Source of the DNA: an uncultured bacterium
GTDB lineage: Bacteria; Verrucomicrobiota; Kiritimatiellia; PWTM01
Direction: 5' to 3'
Length of the DNA: 64,000 bases
NCBI GenBank assembly: GCA_938010045.1
Contig: CALLFZ010000034.1
Span: forward strand, 1 to 64,000
Shown: positions 22,917 through 31,702 of the stretch, piece by piece
How the letters are laid out: every line of letters starts with the position of its first letter
Position numbering within the stretch: the first letter of the stretch is position 1
Notes under the pieces: model-generated
What the model was told of the DNA's origin: nothing
Database searches by the model: none
Seen by the model: the letters and a program-made list of their open reading frames with translations, nothing else
Translations under genes and position numbers: made by a program

Positions 22917-24163
22917 GTCGTCACCTCCGGCGGCCCGCCCGCCTCGGGCAGTTTTTCGATGTGCGCCAACGTCACGCGGCGCCGCTCGGCCTGCAACACC
23001 GTCACCCGTACCCCCTGCGCCTCCACCACCTCGTTGGCCTGCGGCAAGTGGCCCGCGTGGGCCGATACCCATCCGGCCAGCCGGTCCGCCCCATCCGCGC
23101 TGAGGTGGATGCCGAGCTTGCGGTTCAGGTCTTCGAGGCTCAGCGACGCGTCCACGAGCCAGCGGTTCGGCCCGGCCTCCTGAAACACCGGGCGCGGCCG
23201 GCTCATCTCCTGGTAGATCTCACCGGTGATCCGTTCGAGAATGTCGCCGCGCGTGATGAGGCCTGAGGTGCCGCCGAACTCGTCCACAACCACCGCCACT
23301 CGCCGTCCGCCGCTCTGAAAGTCCGCCAACAAGCGGTTCAACCGCAGGTTGGCCGGGACAAACCATGGCGGCAGCCGCGCCGCTTCGATCGAGTGAGTCG
23401 GATCGAGCAGGAACCGCCGCACGTCGAGCAGTCCCTCGATCTCATCCGGCGTACCCCGGTAGAGCAGCAAAAAGTGCCGGCGCGAGGCGCGAGCGATCGC
23501 GACCGGATCCTGCGACGGGTCGTCGAGATCAATCCCCTTCAGGTCCACGCGCGGCGTCATCGCATCGGCCGCGGTCATCGTTTCAAGGCTGATGATCGCC
23601 TTGATCAGCGAGAGCTCTTCCTCGTCGATCACCCCCTGCTGCTGGCTAATGTCCACGAGGCTCCGAAACTCCGCGCCGGTGAGGCCGGGACGATCCGGCC
23701 TCAGCCAAGGCTCGAACATCGCAGTGGCCCGCTCAAGCAGCGCACGCAACGGCGCCACCAGCCACATGGCCCGACGCAGCGGCGCGACGTAGGCGGGCAC
23801 CAGCCGCGATCCGAAGGCCATCGCCGCCTGCTTGGGCCCGAATTCGCCGAACACCAGCAAGATCGCGGTCATCGCCGCGATGCTCATCACCTCGGCAGAC
23901 TCCGGCCAGACGCGGCGCATCATGCGGTAGAACAGCGCGGAGGCGGCAATGTTCACGAGCACGTTCAGAATGAGCACCGAGGAGAGAAGACGGCGCGGCT
24001 CCGCGAGCAGGTCCCGCAGGTCCTTCTCGATGGCAGGACGCGCACGGATGATGCGGCGAACATGCAAGGGATCCAGCGAGAAGAAGAGCGTCTCCGCCGA
24101 TGAGCAGAAGGCCGACACCGCCAGCAGAACCGCGAACAGCGCCAATTCGACCGCCCAGATCAT
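22913..24163 (-). CDS. CNNM/CBS/CorC-domain membrane protein (hemolysin C-like)
   Basis: 416 residues: a CNNM transmembrane domain (about 1-180, beginning IWAVELALFAVLLAVSAFCSSAET), a CBS pair (about 200-320, TAADAMTPRVDLKGIDLDD) and a C-terminal CorC_HlyC domain (about 335-410, ending MTLAHIEKLPEAGG-like). The motif VVVDEFGGTSGLITRGDILE is typical. The predicted function is cation (Mg2+/Co2+) transport or its control. Two unequal paralogues are coupled here, suggesting a heteromer. ATG 24163 begins at the first helix, 40 nt after the cutA stop. Confidence 0.88.
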   Translation of the reverse strand: MIWAVELALFAVLLAVSAFCSSAETLFFSLDPLHVRRIIRARPAIEKDLRDLLAEPRRLLSSVLILNVLVNIAASALFYRMMRRVWPESAEVMSIAAMTAILLVFGEFGPKQAAMAFGSRLVPAYVAPLRRAMWLVAPLRALLERATAMFEPWLRPDRPGLTGAEFRSLVDISQQQGVIDEEELSLIKAIISLETMTAADAMTPRVDLKGIDLDDPSQDPVAIARASRRHFLLLYRGTPDEIEGLLDVRRFLLDPTHSIEAARLPPWFVPANLRLNRLLADFQSGGRRVAVVVDEFGGTSGLITRGDILERITGEIYQEMSRPRPVFQEAGPNRWLVDASLSLEDLNRKLGIHLSADGADRLAGWVSAHAGHLPQANEVVEAQGVRVTVLQAERRRVTLAHIEKLPEAGGPPEVTT

Positions 24164-24203
24164 GTGCGCGGCACCGCTCTTCGGCGGGCTGGTCGGCCGG
24201 CCC

Positions 24204-24557
24204 TCATCCTCGGCGGCGGGGCCTCGCGCGCGGCGGCGTTTCGTCAGCGGTCTCCGCGGCGATCCAGGCCACGAACGCTGGCGCACCGCGCGAGGGCTCG
24301 AAGGCCAGCACGCAGGGACATTCGTACGGGTGATCCCGACGCACCGCCGCCAGTAGGGCCGGCCATCGCCGGGCCGTCGTCTTCACGATGAGCGCCGCCT
24401 CGTCGGCATGCTCGATCCGGCCCTTCCACCGGTACACGGCCTCGATGCGCGGCACAATGTTCGCGCAGGCAACAAGCCGTTCGCTCACCCATCGTTCCGA
24501 CAGCCGCCGCGCGGTCGCCGCGTCCGGCGTCGTAATGTAAACCCAGAGCGCCTTCAT
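24204..24557 (-). CDS. cutA: Divalent-ion tolerance protein CutA
   Basis: A 117-residue CutA1-family trimer protein. Signatures are VYITTPDAATARRLSERWVSERLVACANI, the RWKGRIEHADEAALIVKTT strand-loop and the HPYECPCVLAF motif. CutA is widespread and was linked to copper tolerance; its cellular role is still uncertain. ATG 24557 overlaps the sulfatase stop (ATGA). The location next to two CNNM cation-transport-type genes is consistent with a metal-related role, but that is inference. Confidence 0.93.
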   Translation of the reverse strand: MKALWVYITTPDAATARRLSERWVSERLVACANIVPRIEAVYRWKGRIEHADEAALIVKTTARRWPALLAAVRRDHPYECPCVLAFEPSRGAPAFVAWIAAETADETPPRARPRRRG

Positions 24558-25960
24558 CGCGGAGGTATGATAACCCGGTCTGGCTCCGTTTGCCGATGTG
24601 CCGCGTTCAGCGCGCGCCGATCTCGCTCGATCGCGCATTGCGCCCGTCGAATCGCGCCGGCCAGAGCTCCGATGTCTCCTTGCCGCCGTCGGTCAATGGC
24701 CAGGTTGTTTGTTTCGCAGGGATCCGCGTCCAGATCATACAATTCCTCCGAGGCGATCGAACCCGGCTCGCCGGGCGTCTCGGTGCGGACGTATTTGAAC
24801 GGCCACTCGCGCCACGTCCACGCCGCGCGCGCTCCGCCCCGTGGCGCCGGCAGTTCATGCAGGAAGCCGTCCCGCCAGTCCGGCGCCGGCGGCCACAGAG
24901 CCCGCCCGTGGGCCGGTTCGTCCGCGGGACATCCAGCCAACGACAACAGCGTTGGGGCCAGATCCACCGTTAAGGCCACCCGCCCATCGTCCCCGCCCGG
25001 CAAACCCGGCGCGGTGATCACGAGTGGCACGCGGATCACCAGCTCGTAGGGCAGACCGGCCCCGATGAGCCCGTGCTCTCCGGCCAGCCACCCGTGCAAA
25101 CTCGTCACCACCACGCAGACCGGCCGTCCGCCGCGGCAGGACTCCCACGCGTGCCGCACACGGCCGATGCGCCGGTCCAGCGCAGCGAGCGCGTCCCGGT
25201 ACGCCGCGGCGACTCTCGCCGCGCCCGACGCATTGGTCGCGCCGGCCGCCCGCGCGCGCTCGCGATGCGGCCCGTACGGCAAGTAGGCCGGCCGCCCGAC
25301 CAATTCGTCATCCCAAAGCACGGGCGGCGGAGTCGGCGAGATGTGCGGCCGCGTCTTCATCTCGCGCATATCGGCCGCGGGACCGTGCCAGATCACCGTC
25401 AAAAACAATGGACGCCGGTCGTCCTCGATGACGGCCGCTACCTGTTGGGCGATCCACTCGTCCGGCTCCACGTTGACGTGGCCGGTCCGTCCGTCGAACC
25501 CACTCACGTCCGCACCACCGCCCACCGCCGAACCGAACGAGATCGCCGCGGCGTCGTAGCCCAGGCGAGACGGCGGGGCGCCAAGCCGCCATGCCCCCAC
25601 ATGGACCGTCCACCAACCGGCCGCCCGAAAGCGCTCGGGCAGCCGCGGAGCGTCCGGCAGGGGCACCGGAAACTCGCGGGCGGGCGAAGCGAGCGTTCCC
25701 GGATACAGACCGGTCAGCAACGCGGCCTGTGCAAAGGCTGGCGAGGCCGACACACTGAACGCATTCGTGAACCGTCGGCCGCTCGCCGCCAGCTCCTCGA
25801 CGGCCCGCATCGCGGGCCGCGCGCCGCTGCCATAGCCCGGCGCCTCGGCGCGCCAACCCGTCGCCACGAGAACCACCACGTCCGGACGGCTCTCGCCCTT
25901 CGCGTGCCCGGCCAACGCGGCCATCACCGCCGCCGCGGCAATCGCCCCCACCCCCCTCAC
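24554..25960 (-). CDS. Sulfatase-fold protein without sulfatase catalytic residues
   Basis: 468 residues with a signal peptide (VRGVGAIAAAAVMAALAGHAKGES). The arylsulfatase fold is recognisable: FTNAF...AALLTGLYP, LAGEHGLIG, VPLVITAPGLPGG, LAPTLLSLAGCP and LYDLDADPCETNNLA. Every key position is changed. The first metal pair DD is AT (residues 33-34). The C-x-P-S-R formylglycine motif reads PAFAQ from residue 74, in a gap-free alignment with iduronate-sulfatase-type sequences. The SDHG aspartate is Leu, and the Lys after GEHG is missing. It is thus probably a pseudoenzyme, perhaps glycan-binding. GTG 25960 overlaps the GH127 stop. Confidence 0.8.
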   Translation of the reverse strand: MRGVGAIAAAAVMAALAGHAKGESRPDVVVLVATGWRAEAPGYGSGARPAMRAVEELAASGRRFTNAFSVSASPAFAQAALLTGLYPGTLASPAREFPVPLPDAPRLPERFRAAGWWTVHVGAWRLGAPPSRLGYDAAAISFGSAVGGGADVSGFDGRTGHVNVEPDEWIAQQVAAVIEDDRRPLFLTVIWHGPAADMREMKTRPHISPTPPPVLWDDELVGRPAYLPYGPHRERARAAGATNASGAARVAAAYRDALAALDRRIGRVRHAWESCRGGRPVCVVVTSLHGWLAGEHGLIGAGLPYELVIRVPLVITAPGLPGGDDGRVALTVDLAPTLLSLAGCPADEPAHGRALWPPAPDWRDGFLHELPAPRGGARAAWTWREWPFKYVRTETPGEPGSIASEELYDLDADPCETNNLAIDRRRQGDIGALAGAIRRAQCAIERDRRALNAAHRQTEPDRVIIPPR

Positions 25961-28374
25961 GGCTTGCTCGGCAGCACGCGCCATTCGAGAATGCCGCCCG
26001 AACACTCAGGTTGTAGATCCACCTCGAGACGGATCGCGGTGGTCTCCACGGGCTCAAACTCGACGCGGTTGAACCGGTCGCGTTCCACCGGTGGCTCCGC
26101 TGGTTGTTGTCCGCGCGGAGCACTCCAAGTCTCGCCCTCGCGCACCCGAACGCGCCAACCCGCCGGTACCCGGCAGTGCCCGCGCCCCGTGTCATCAAAC
26201 CAGTACACCTCAACCCCGTTCACGCCGACGGCCACCGGCCAGGTGTACTGAACCCACTCCGTCGTGCCGCGATGGTCCCACCACGTCATCCGTGGCACAC
26301 CGTGATCGTTCGACGACGCCGGCCGCACGCCATCGTTCATCGCCGCGGGCGAATCGGAGGGATGGTGAAACGAGGCGCTCGCCTCCGCCCGCCCCTCGAG
26401 CGTCGCGGCGGGATGTGGAATCGCGAGCTCCGGCGTCGTCGGAATCCAGACTCGCATCTCGTTCGCTCCACGGTGGCACCAGACGTTGTAGGGAATCGCC
26501 ACCATTTCCACCGGCTCGTCTTGAACCCGGCCGACCTCCACGCCGCGGCGGGCGCGCGCCGGCGCCCGGATCACGACCACACCGCCGAGCAGGTCCGGCC
26601 GCTCCTCCGCCGTCAGCGGCGCATCGTCGGGCAGCCAAAGGTTCCGCACAACACGCTCCGGATGGTCGGCACCCTCGATGCAATACACGATCGGCCCCCG
26701 TTCGATCGCGACGCGGCCGAGATTGTTCGACACCGCGGGATGCGAAACCACCCTGCGCGGCGGCATGGGCAAATGCATCTCGATGCGGTCGCCGAGATTC
26801 CAAACCTTGGACAGCTTCACGTAGCCGCGGTCCAAGGCTTGGAGGCCGATCGGCTCGCCGTTGACGCTCAGCTTCGGCGACTCGGCGGGAAGTACGAGGT
26901 CCCGATACAGATCCCCCGGCACCGGCCGGCCGAGCGACCAACCCGGCACGCGCACCATCACATCGAACCTCGTCGGCCGCTCGGGCCGCATCTCAATCGT
27001 CACATCGCCCGCCCACGGATAGTGCGTCACTTGGCGCACTGCGACTCGTACACCCGCGACCTCCGCCGTGGCCAGGCCGGCCTCGAACAGATGGATGTAC
27101 AGCCGCCCCTCGGCCACGGAATACATCCAGCCGCCGACTTGCGGGATGGCCCGCGCAACGTTCACGGGACAGCAAGAGCAGCCAAACCACGGCTGGCGCT
27201 CCGGCCGCCCGTGGTTGAACCCCCATCGGCCGTCCGACGCCAGCGGGTTCGGATAGAAAAACCGGTCGCCGGAGAGCGAAACGCCCGCGAGCACCGCGTT
27301 GTATAGGATTCGCTCGAGCACGTCCGCGTACTTCGCGTCCGCCTCGAGCTGGAGCATCGCCGAACTGAACAACACACCCGCGATCGCGGCGCAGGTTTCC
27401 GCATAGGCGGTATCGTTCGGCAACTCGTACGCCTCTCCGAACGCCTCGCCCGCATGCCGGGCGCCGAGCCCGCCGGTGATGTAGATCTTATGGCGCACCA
27501 TGTCCTCCCACAGCGCCCGTACCGCCGCGCGCCAGGCCGCGTCGGGGGTGATGGCCGCATAGCGCGCCATCGCCGCCAACAGGTACAGCGCGCGAACGGC
27601 ATGCCCAACGGCTTCGCGCTGCTCGAGCACCGGGCGGTGGTCCTGCGCGTACGGCCCGTACAGCCGGTGGGTCTCCGGCCGACCCCGAAGGTCCATGAGC
27701 CGGCGCGCCGTCTCGTGATAGCGACGTTCGCCGGTGGCAGCCGCCAGCCGCAGCAGCGCAAGCTCGATTTCTGGATGCCCGGCCGGTTCACCCCGATGCC
27801 CGTCCAGCCAGAGCGACGCGATCAAGTCGGCGCTGCGCCGCGCCACCCCCAGCAGGTTGGTCTTGCCCGTGGCGTGCCAGTGGGCCACGCCCGCCTCGAT
27901 CAGATGCCCCATGTTGTAGAGCTCGTGGCTGTCCCGCAGGTTCGACCAACGCTCTGGACCGGCCATCTTCGGCAGCTTCTCCGGCGCCACGAGGCGTCGA
28001 ATCGTGTAGAGATATCCATCCGGCTCCTGCGCGGCCGTGATCTTCGTGATGAGCTCGTCGAGGAATCGGTCCAGTTCCGGATCCGCGTGCAGCGCGAGCG
28101 AATAGGCCGCCCCTTCAATGACTTTGTAAACGTCCGAGTCATTAAAGCCGATCCCTGTGAACGGCCCCGGCTCGAGACCGCCCGCGCGTGCAAAATTCGC
28201 GATGCGGCCCGTGTCCTCGCACTTGCGAAAGCAATACGGAATGGTGGACACGCGGTTCGTTTCGATCCGCGCACGCCAGTATCCGTCGGCCCGGACATCG
28301 GCACACCACACCGGTTGGAGCTCGGCGGCGGCGGTGCCGGCCGAAGCCATCAGCGACACACACAGCAGGCGCAT
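25957..28374 (-). CDS. Secreted GH127-family glycosidase (beta-L-arabinofuranosidase-like)
   Basis: 805 residues with a signal peptide (MRLLCVSLMASAGTAAA). GH127/DUF1680 proteins fold as an alpha/alpha barrel with a zinc-bound catalytic cysteine. The expected motifs are present: ETC (Glu326, Cys328) and the CSCCPVNV site (Cys399, Cys401, Cys402), matching the Glu/Cys and Cys-Cys ligands of HypBA1. A C-terminal beta region and a discoidin-like tail (about 690-805, WWDHRGTTEWVQYTWP) follow. ATG 28374 has GGAGGA 7 nt upstream. It heads a minus-strand operon running down to the NYN gene. The sugar released may be arabinofuranose or another furanose/uronate. Confidence 0.88.
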   Translation of the reverse strand: MRLLCVSLMASAGTAAAELQPVWCADVRADGYWRARIETNRVSTIPYCFRKCEDTGRIANFARAGGLEPGPFTGIGFNDSDVYKVIEGAAYSLALHADPELDRFLDELITKITAAQEPDGYLYTIRRLVAPEKLPKMAGPERWSNLRDSHELYNMGHLIEAGVAHWHATGKTNLLGVARRSADLIASLWLDGHRGEPAGHPEIELALLRLAAATGERRYHETARRLMDLRGRPETHRLYGPYAQDHRPVLEQREAVGHAVRALYLLAAMARYAAITPDAAWRAAVRALWEDMVRHKIYITGGLGARHAGEAFGEAYELPNDTAYAETCAAIAGVLFSSAMLQLEADAKYADVLERILYNAVLAGVSLSGDRFFYPNPLASDGRWGFNHGRPERQPWFGCSCCPVNVARAIPQVGGWMYSVAEGRLYIHLFEAGLATAEVAGVRVAVRQVTHYPWAGDVTIEMRPERPTRFDVMVRVPGWSLGRPVPGDLYRDLVLPAESPKLSVNGEPIGLQALDRGYVKLSKVWNLGDRIEMHLPMPPRRVVSHPAVSNNLGRVAIERGPIVYCIEGADHPERVVRNLWLPDDAPLTAEERPDLLGGVVVIRAPARARRGVEVGRVQDEPVEMVAIPYNVWCHRGANEMRVWIPTTPELAIPHPAATLEGRAEASASFHHPSDSPAAMNDGVRPASSNDHGVPRMTWWDHRGTTEWVQYTWPVAVGVNGVEVYWFDDTGRGHCRVPAGWRVRVREGETWSAPRGQQPAEPPVERDRFNRVEFEPVETTAIRLEVDLQPECSGGILEWRVLPSKP

Positions 28375-28402
28375 GCGGTGGTCCTCCAGGTGCATGGGGC
28401 CG

Positions 28403-28431
28403 ATCTTAGGGTGCCACGAACGGCCGCGCAA
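28403..28431 (-). promoter_or_regulatory. Candidate promoter for the GH127 operon
   Basis: Read on the minus strand: TTGCGC (28431-28426), a 17-nt spacer, TAAGAT (28408-28403), about 30 nt before the ATG at 28374. Partial matches only. Confidence 0.35.
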
Positions 28432-28515
28432 TGAGCGGGAGCCACGGCAGCTTCGCGCGCGCGCCGCTTGGATCAGCGCTTGCGCACCGGCCGCCTCGCG
28501 CGTAGTTCTCAAGCC

Positions 28516-28920
28516 ATGCGCCGCGCCATCGAGTTTGCATCGGCCGTGTGTCGGGGCACCGTGATCATCCCGCGGGTTCGACTCGCCGCCGGCCCGGTCG
28601 GACGCGCGCTCGGCTTGCTCGGCCGCTCCGCTGTGCCGCCTGGCGAGGCGTTGCTGCTTCGCCCGTGCGGCGCGGTCCACACCTTCGGGATGCGGTTCCC
28701 GATCGATGTGGTGTTTCTCGACGCCCACGACCGCGTCGTGCGAATTGTCCGGGATCTTCCCCCAGGGCGCGTGGCGAGGGGCGGACGCGGCGCGAGGGCG
28801 GCGTTGGAACTGCCGGTCGGGTGGCTGGCGCCGGAGGCGCTCGCGCCGGGCGATCAGCTCACCTGGGTGCCGGAATCCGGAGGGGCTCGATCGCAAGGAT
28901 CTCCCCCGCCCCAATCTTGA
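28516..28920 (+). CDS. DUF192 family protein
   Basis: 134 residues with the DUF192 core: a hydrophobic/basic start, GLLGRSAVPPGEALLL, the signature HTFGMRFPIDVVFLD, a strand DRVVRIVRDLPPGR, and LELPVGWLAPEALAPGDQL. The function of the family is unknown. ATG 28516 is the likely start; the frame is open a little further upstream. Its 3' end overlaps the convergent PEGA gene by 62 bp, so the last 20 codons serve both strands. Confidence 0.75.
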   Translation: MRRAIEFASAVCRGTVIIPRVRLAAGPVGRALGLLGRSAVPPGEALLLRPCGAVHTFGMRFPIDVVFLDAHDRVVRIVRDLPPGRVARGGRGARAALELPVGWLAPEALAPGDQLTWVPESGGARSQGSPPPQS

Positions 28921-30214
28921 GGATGGTGCCCGTGTCGAGCTGCAGCTCGATCGAGCCGTCCGGAAACTTCCGCATCAACATTCCCTCGCGGACGATCTCG
29001 CCGCTCTCCAGCTTCATGCGCACCCGCGTGTCGGGCACATACCGTCTCGCCATTTTTTCGTGGAGGTCCACCACCGCGTTCGGACCCACGGTCACCGTCT
29101 TCGGCGTGTGGCTGTAGCCCGGTCGCGTGAGCCGGATCTGGTAGGTGCCCGGCGGCAGCAGATCTACCTCGAACGGCTCCGAGATCACGCCGGAGGGCGC
29201 AGGTTTCGTCTCGCCCTTTTCCTCGCCGTTCACGAACACCCTCGCGCCGGGCGGTTCGCTCACGATGACGATCTTGCCGCTATTTTTCTGCAGGCGGAAC
29301 TCCTCGACCGCCATGGCCTGCGCGGCCAGGTTGACCGTTCGGGCCAAGGGCTCATACCCCGCCAGTTCGGCGCGCACGCGGTGCTCACCCGGAGGAAGGT
29401 CGGTGAGCTCCAGCGGTGCGTCGCCGCGGTACTGGTTGTTGACATAGATGCGCGCGCCCTTCGGCAACGACTCGATGCGCAGCGTCGTCGGGATCGCCTG
29501 CAGCACGCCCGCGACCTCGCGCGTCTCCTGCACGCGAACCTCGACTTTCTCGCTGAACGGCTTGTAGCCCGCCAGCAGGATTTCCACGACGTTCTCACCC
29601 GCGGGCACGTCGTCGATCTCGCACGGCGTACGGCCGCGCTCGACGCCATTGATCCGCACCGTCGCCCCTGGTGGCGTCGAGCGCACCGCGAGCCGGCCCG
29701 CGTTCCCGGGCAGCTCCGCGAACACCCGCTGGGGCACGCGGTCGCGGAAGTCCGCCTCGACCTCGCGCGGCAGCCGTCCCGGCGATTCGAATCGGAAGCG
29801 GTGTCGGCCGGGTGGTACGTCCACCAGGAACAACGGCGTGCGGCCGCGGAACACGCCGTCCATGTGCACCTCGGCGCCCGGGGGCTTCGATTCGACAAGA
29901 GCCAGTCCGAACGCCGGCTCCAGTTTCACCTCCACCGTGGCGCGCCCGCCCTCGAGGATCGCAGCGGTACGGTAGGCGGGCAGATAACCGGCCTTGTCCA
30001 GCTTGATCAGGTACGTGCCGGCCGGCAGCCGCGTCACGGTCGTGGGTGTCGGCTCCACCGCGCGGCCGTTGAGGGTCACCGCCGCGCCCTCCGGATCGCT
30101 CGTGATGCGGATTTGTCCATCGCCCCGCGGCGCGGCATCGCATCCCGCGAACGCGAGGATCGAAAGCACCGCCGCCACTCCGCCGATTCTGCGCATCCGC
30201 ATCGTCCCCTTCAT
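28859..30214 (-). CDS. PEGA-repeat lipoprotein
   Basis: 451 residues. A lipoprotein signal ends in the lipobox LAFAGC, so Cys25 should be lipidated. Five PEGA repeats follow (about 32-385), each with a PxGAxVxxNG turn and LPxGxxxxxLxxxGY ending; the last repeat has an insertion (KPAPSGVISEPF). A C-terminal region (about 395-451, VRMKLESGEIVREGMLMRKFPDGSIEL) may be a small Sm-like beta barrel. PEGA proteins form surface or periplasmic assemblies. The ATG overlaps the FHA gene stop, suggesting the two work together. Confidence 0.85.
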   Translation of the reverse strand: MKGTMRMRRIGGVAAVLSILAFAGCDAAPRGDGQIRITSDPEGAAVTLNGRAVEPTPTTVTRLPAGTYLIKLDKAGYLPAYRTAAILEGGRATVEVKLEPAFGLALVESKPPGAEVHMDGVFRGRTPLFLVDVPPGRHRFRFESPGRLPREVEADFRDRVPQRVFAELPGNAGRLAVRSTPPGATVRINGVERGRTPCEIDDVPAGENVVEILLAGYKPFSEKVEVRVQETREVAGVLQAIPTTLRIESLPKGARIYVNNQYRGDAPLELTDLPPGEHRVRAELAGYEPLARTVNLAAQAMAVEEFRLQKNSGKIVIVSEPPGARVFVNGEEKGETKPAPSGVISEPFEVDLLPPGTYQIRLTRPGYSHTPKTVTVGPNAVVDLHEKMARRYVPDTRVRMKLESGEIVREGMLMRKFPDGSIELQLDTGTILKIGAGEILAIEPLRIPAPR

Positions 30215-31560
30215 TTCCGCTGCAACCGCCGTTGAACGTCCACGAGCTTCTTATAAACCTTCTGGTACCGCTCGTCAGACCGATCCACCAACGATTCGAG
30301 CAGCACCTGGAGGTGAGCGTTGGCCTCGCGCCAGTCGTTGAGCTTGATCGCCCGGTCGGCGCGGAACATGTAATCGTCGTACTTCGCCTGGAGCTGCCGA
30401 CGGGCCTCCTCGCGCAGCGCGATCGCCTCCTCGTAGAACGGCGGCTTCGGCTCCACTGACTCGACGAGACTTTCGGCCTCGGTCAACGACCGAATCGCGC
30501 GGGCCAGGTTGTCGTGCCGGACTTCGCGCTCGTCGAACAGCTTCTTGCCTGAGAGCCACGCGTTTCGGCCCAGCTCCACCAACTTTTCGGGTGGCAGCGC
30601 CAGCGCGTGCAGGCCCATTTCGTTCCGCACGAATTCCTCGATTTCGTCGCTGACTTTCTTGAACGCGTCCGGCGGAAGGCGGTTGAGCACCTTCACGCGA
30701 TGCGCTCGCCGATTCACAATGATCGTCAGGTCGGACAGTACCCACACGTTGGGCGAAATACCGGAGTACTCATTCATCAGCTGGAAGAAGCCCGACTGCT
30801 CGATGGACGACGCGAGCAACTCGATCACCTTCGGATCCGTGGCCTTCTCGCGCCGGATGTGCTGGCCGGTTTGCAGATTGTCCACACGCACCGCGAGCTG
30901 TCCGCCCTCGAGGTCCACCGCGTAGCGAAAGATGTTCTCGGGACTGGCCTCAATTTTCTCGTAGTGCACTTCGAGCTGCGCGGGGCCGGTGCCGCCGCTC
31001 ACGCGCGGGCGGGATCGTGGCGGGAATCGCCGCATCGAGAGGACTGCCACCGCCGCGACCAACACGACCAGCACCCCATAGACCAGCCACCGGCGCCGAG
31101 CCGCGGCTCGATCGGCGCTCGAGGCCGACGTCGCCGGCGCGAAATCGTCGTCCCGCGCCAACCCGAGGTCCACCTCGAGCGGTGCGGCCTCGCCGGCGGC
31201 CGCCGGGGGCTCGACGGAGGCCGGCGCCGGCGGAAACTCCCCGCGCACCGGGGTCTCGGAGGGCGAATCGCGCAGAACTTTCAACACCGTCTGCCCGATG
31301 GTCACCCGATCGCCCGTCGTGAGGCGTCCGTCCATGGACGGACGCCCATTGATGAGCGTTTCGTTCGTGCTCGCCAGGTCGGAGACGTGCAGCCGGCCGT
31401 CCTTGTAATAGAAGCGGCAGTGAAACCGCGACAGCGCCGGGTCGGTGAGCACGATGTCGTTGCCCGATGCCCGCCCGAGCCTCGCGCCCGACACCGGCAC
31501 CCGGATTTCCATGCCCTTGTCGGGACCGGATTCGACCAGCAGGTTCGGTTCGTCGTTCAC
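30211..31560 (-). CDS. FHA-domain membrane protein
   Basis: 449 residues. An N-terminal cytoplasmic FHA domain (about 4-95: LGRASGNDIVL, LSRFHCRFYYKDGRLHVSDLASTNETLING) binds phosphothreonine. A Pro/Ala-rich linker, one membrane helix (about 155-175, WLVYGVLVVLVAAVAVL) and an extracytoplasmic part follow, ending in a helical, possibly TPR-like region (about 330-449). It could read the output of a Thr kinase such as the one at 14889. GTG 31560 has GGAG 7 nt upstream; it is ATGA-coupled to the PEGA lipoprotein downstream. Confidence 0.82.
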   Translation of the reverse strand: MNDEPNLLVESGPDKGMEIRVPVSGARLGRASGNDIVLTDPALSRFHCRFYYKDGRLHVSDLASTNETLINGRPSMDGRLTTGDRVTIGQTVLKVLRDSPSETPVRGEFPPAPASVEPPAAAGEAAPLEVDLGLARDDDFAPATSASSADRAAARRRWLVYGVLVVLVAAVAVLSMRRFPPRSRPRVSGGTGPAQLEVHYEKIEASPENIFRYAVDLEGGQLAVRVDNLQTGQHIRREKATDPKVIELLASSIEQSGFFQLMNEYSGISPNVWVLSDLTIIVNRRAHRVKVLNRLPPDAFKKVSDEIEEFVRNEMGLHALALPPEKLVELGRNAWLSGKKLFDEREVRHDNLARAIRSLTEAESLVESVEPKPPFYEEAIALREEARRQLQAKYDDYMFRADRAIKLNDWREANAHLQVLLESLVDRSDERYQKVYKKLVDVQRRLQRK

Positions 31561-31618
31561 CGCACACTCCAAATGGCTCGAGTTCGTGGCCGCCCGCATG
31601 GCGGCGCTCGGGCTCATA

Positions 31619-31646
31619 TTGCAAGAACCAACCGCTCTGGTAAAGT
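31619..31646 (+). promoter_or_regulatory. Candidate promoter for the OmpA/TSP3 gene
   Basis: TTGCAA at 31619-31624 and TAAAGT at 31641-31646, 16 nt apart, in the divergent gap between the FHA and OmpA genes. Each box matches four of six bases. Confidence 0.3.
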
Positions 31647-31702
31647 TCTATGAGGCGGGCAACGACGTTGACGTGGATTCACCCGCTCAGGAGATTCCGA
31701 GC

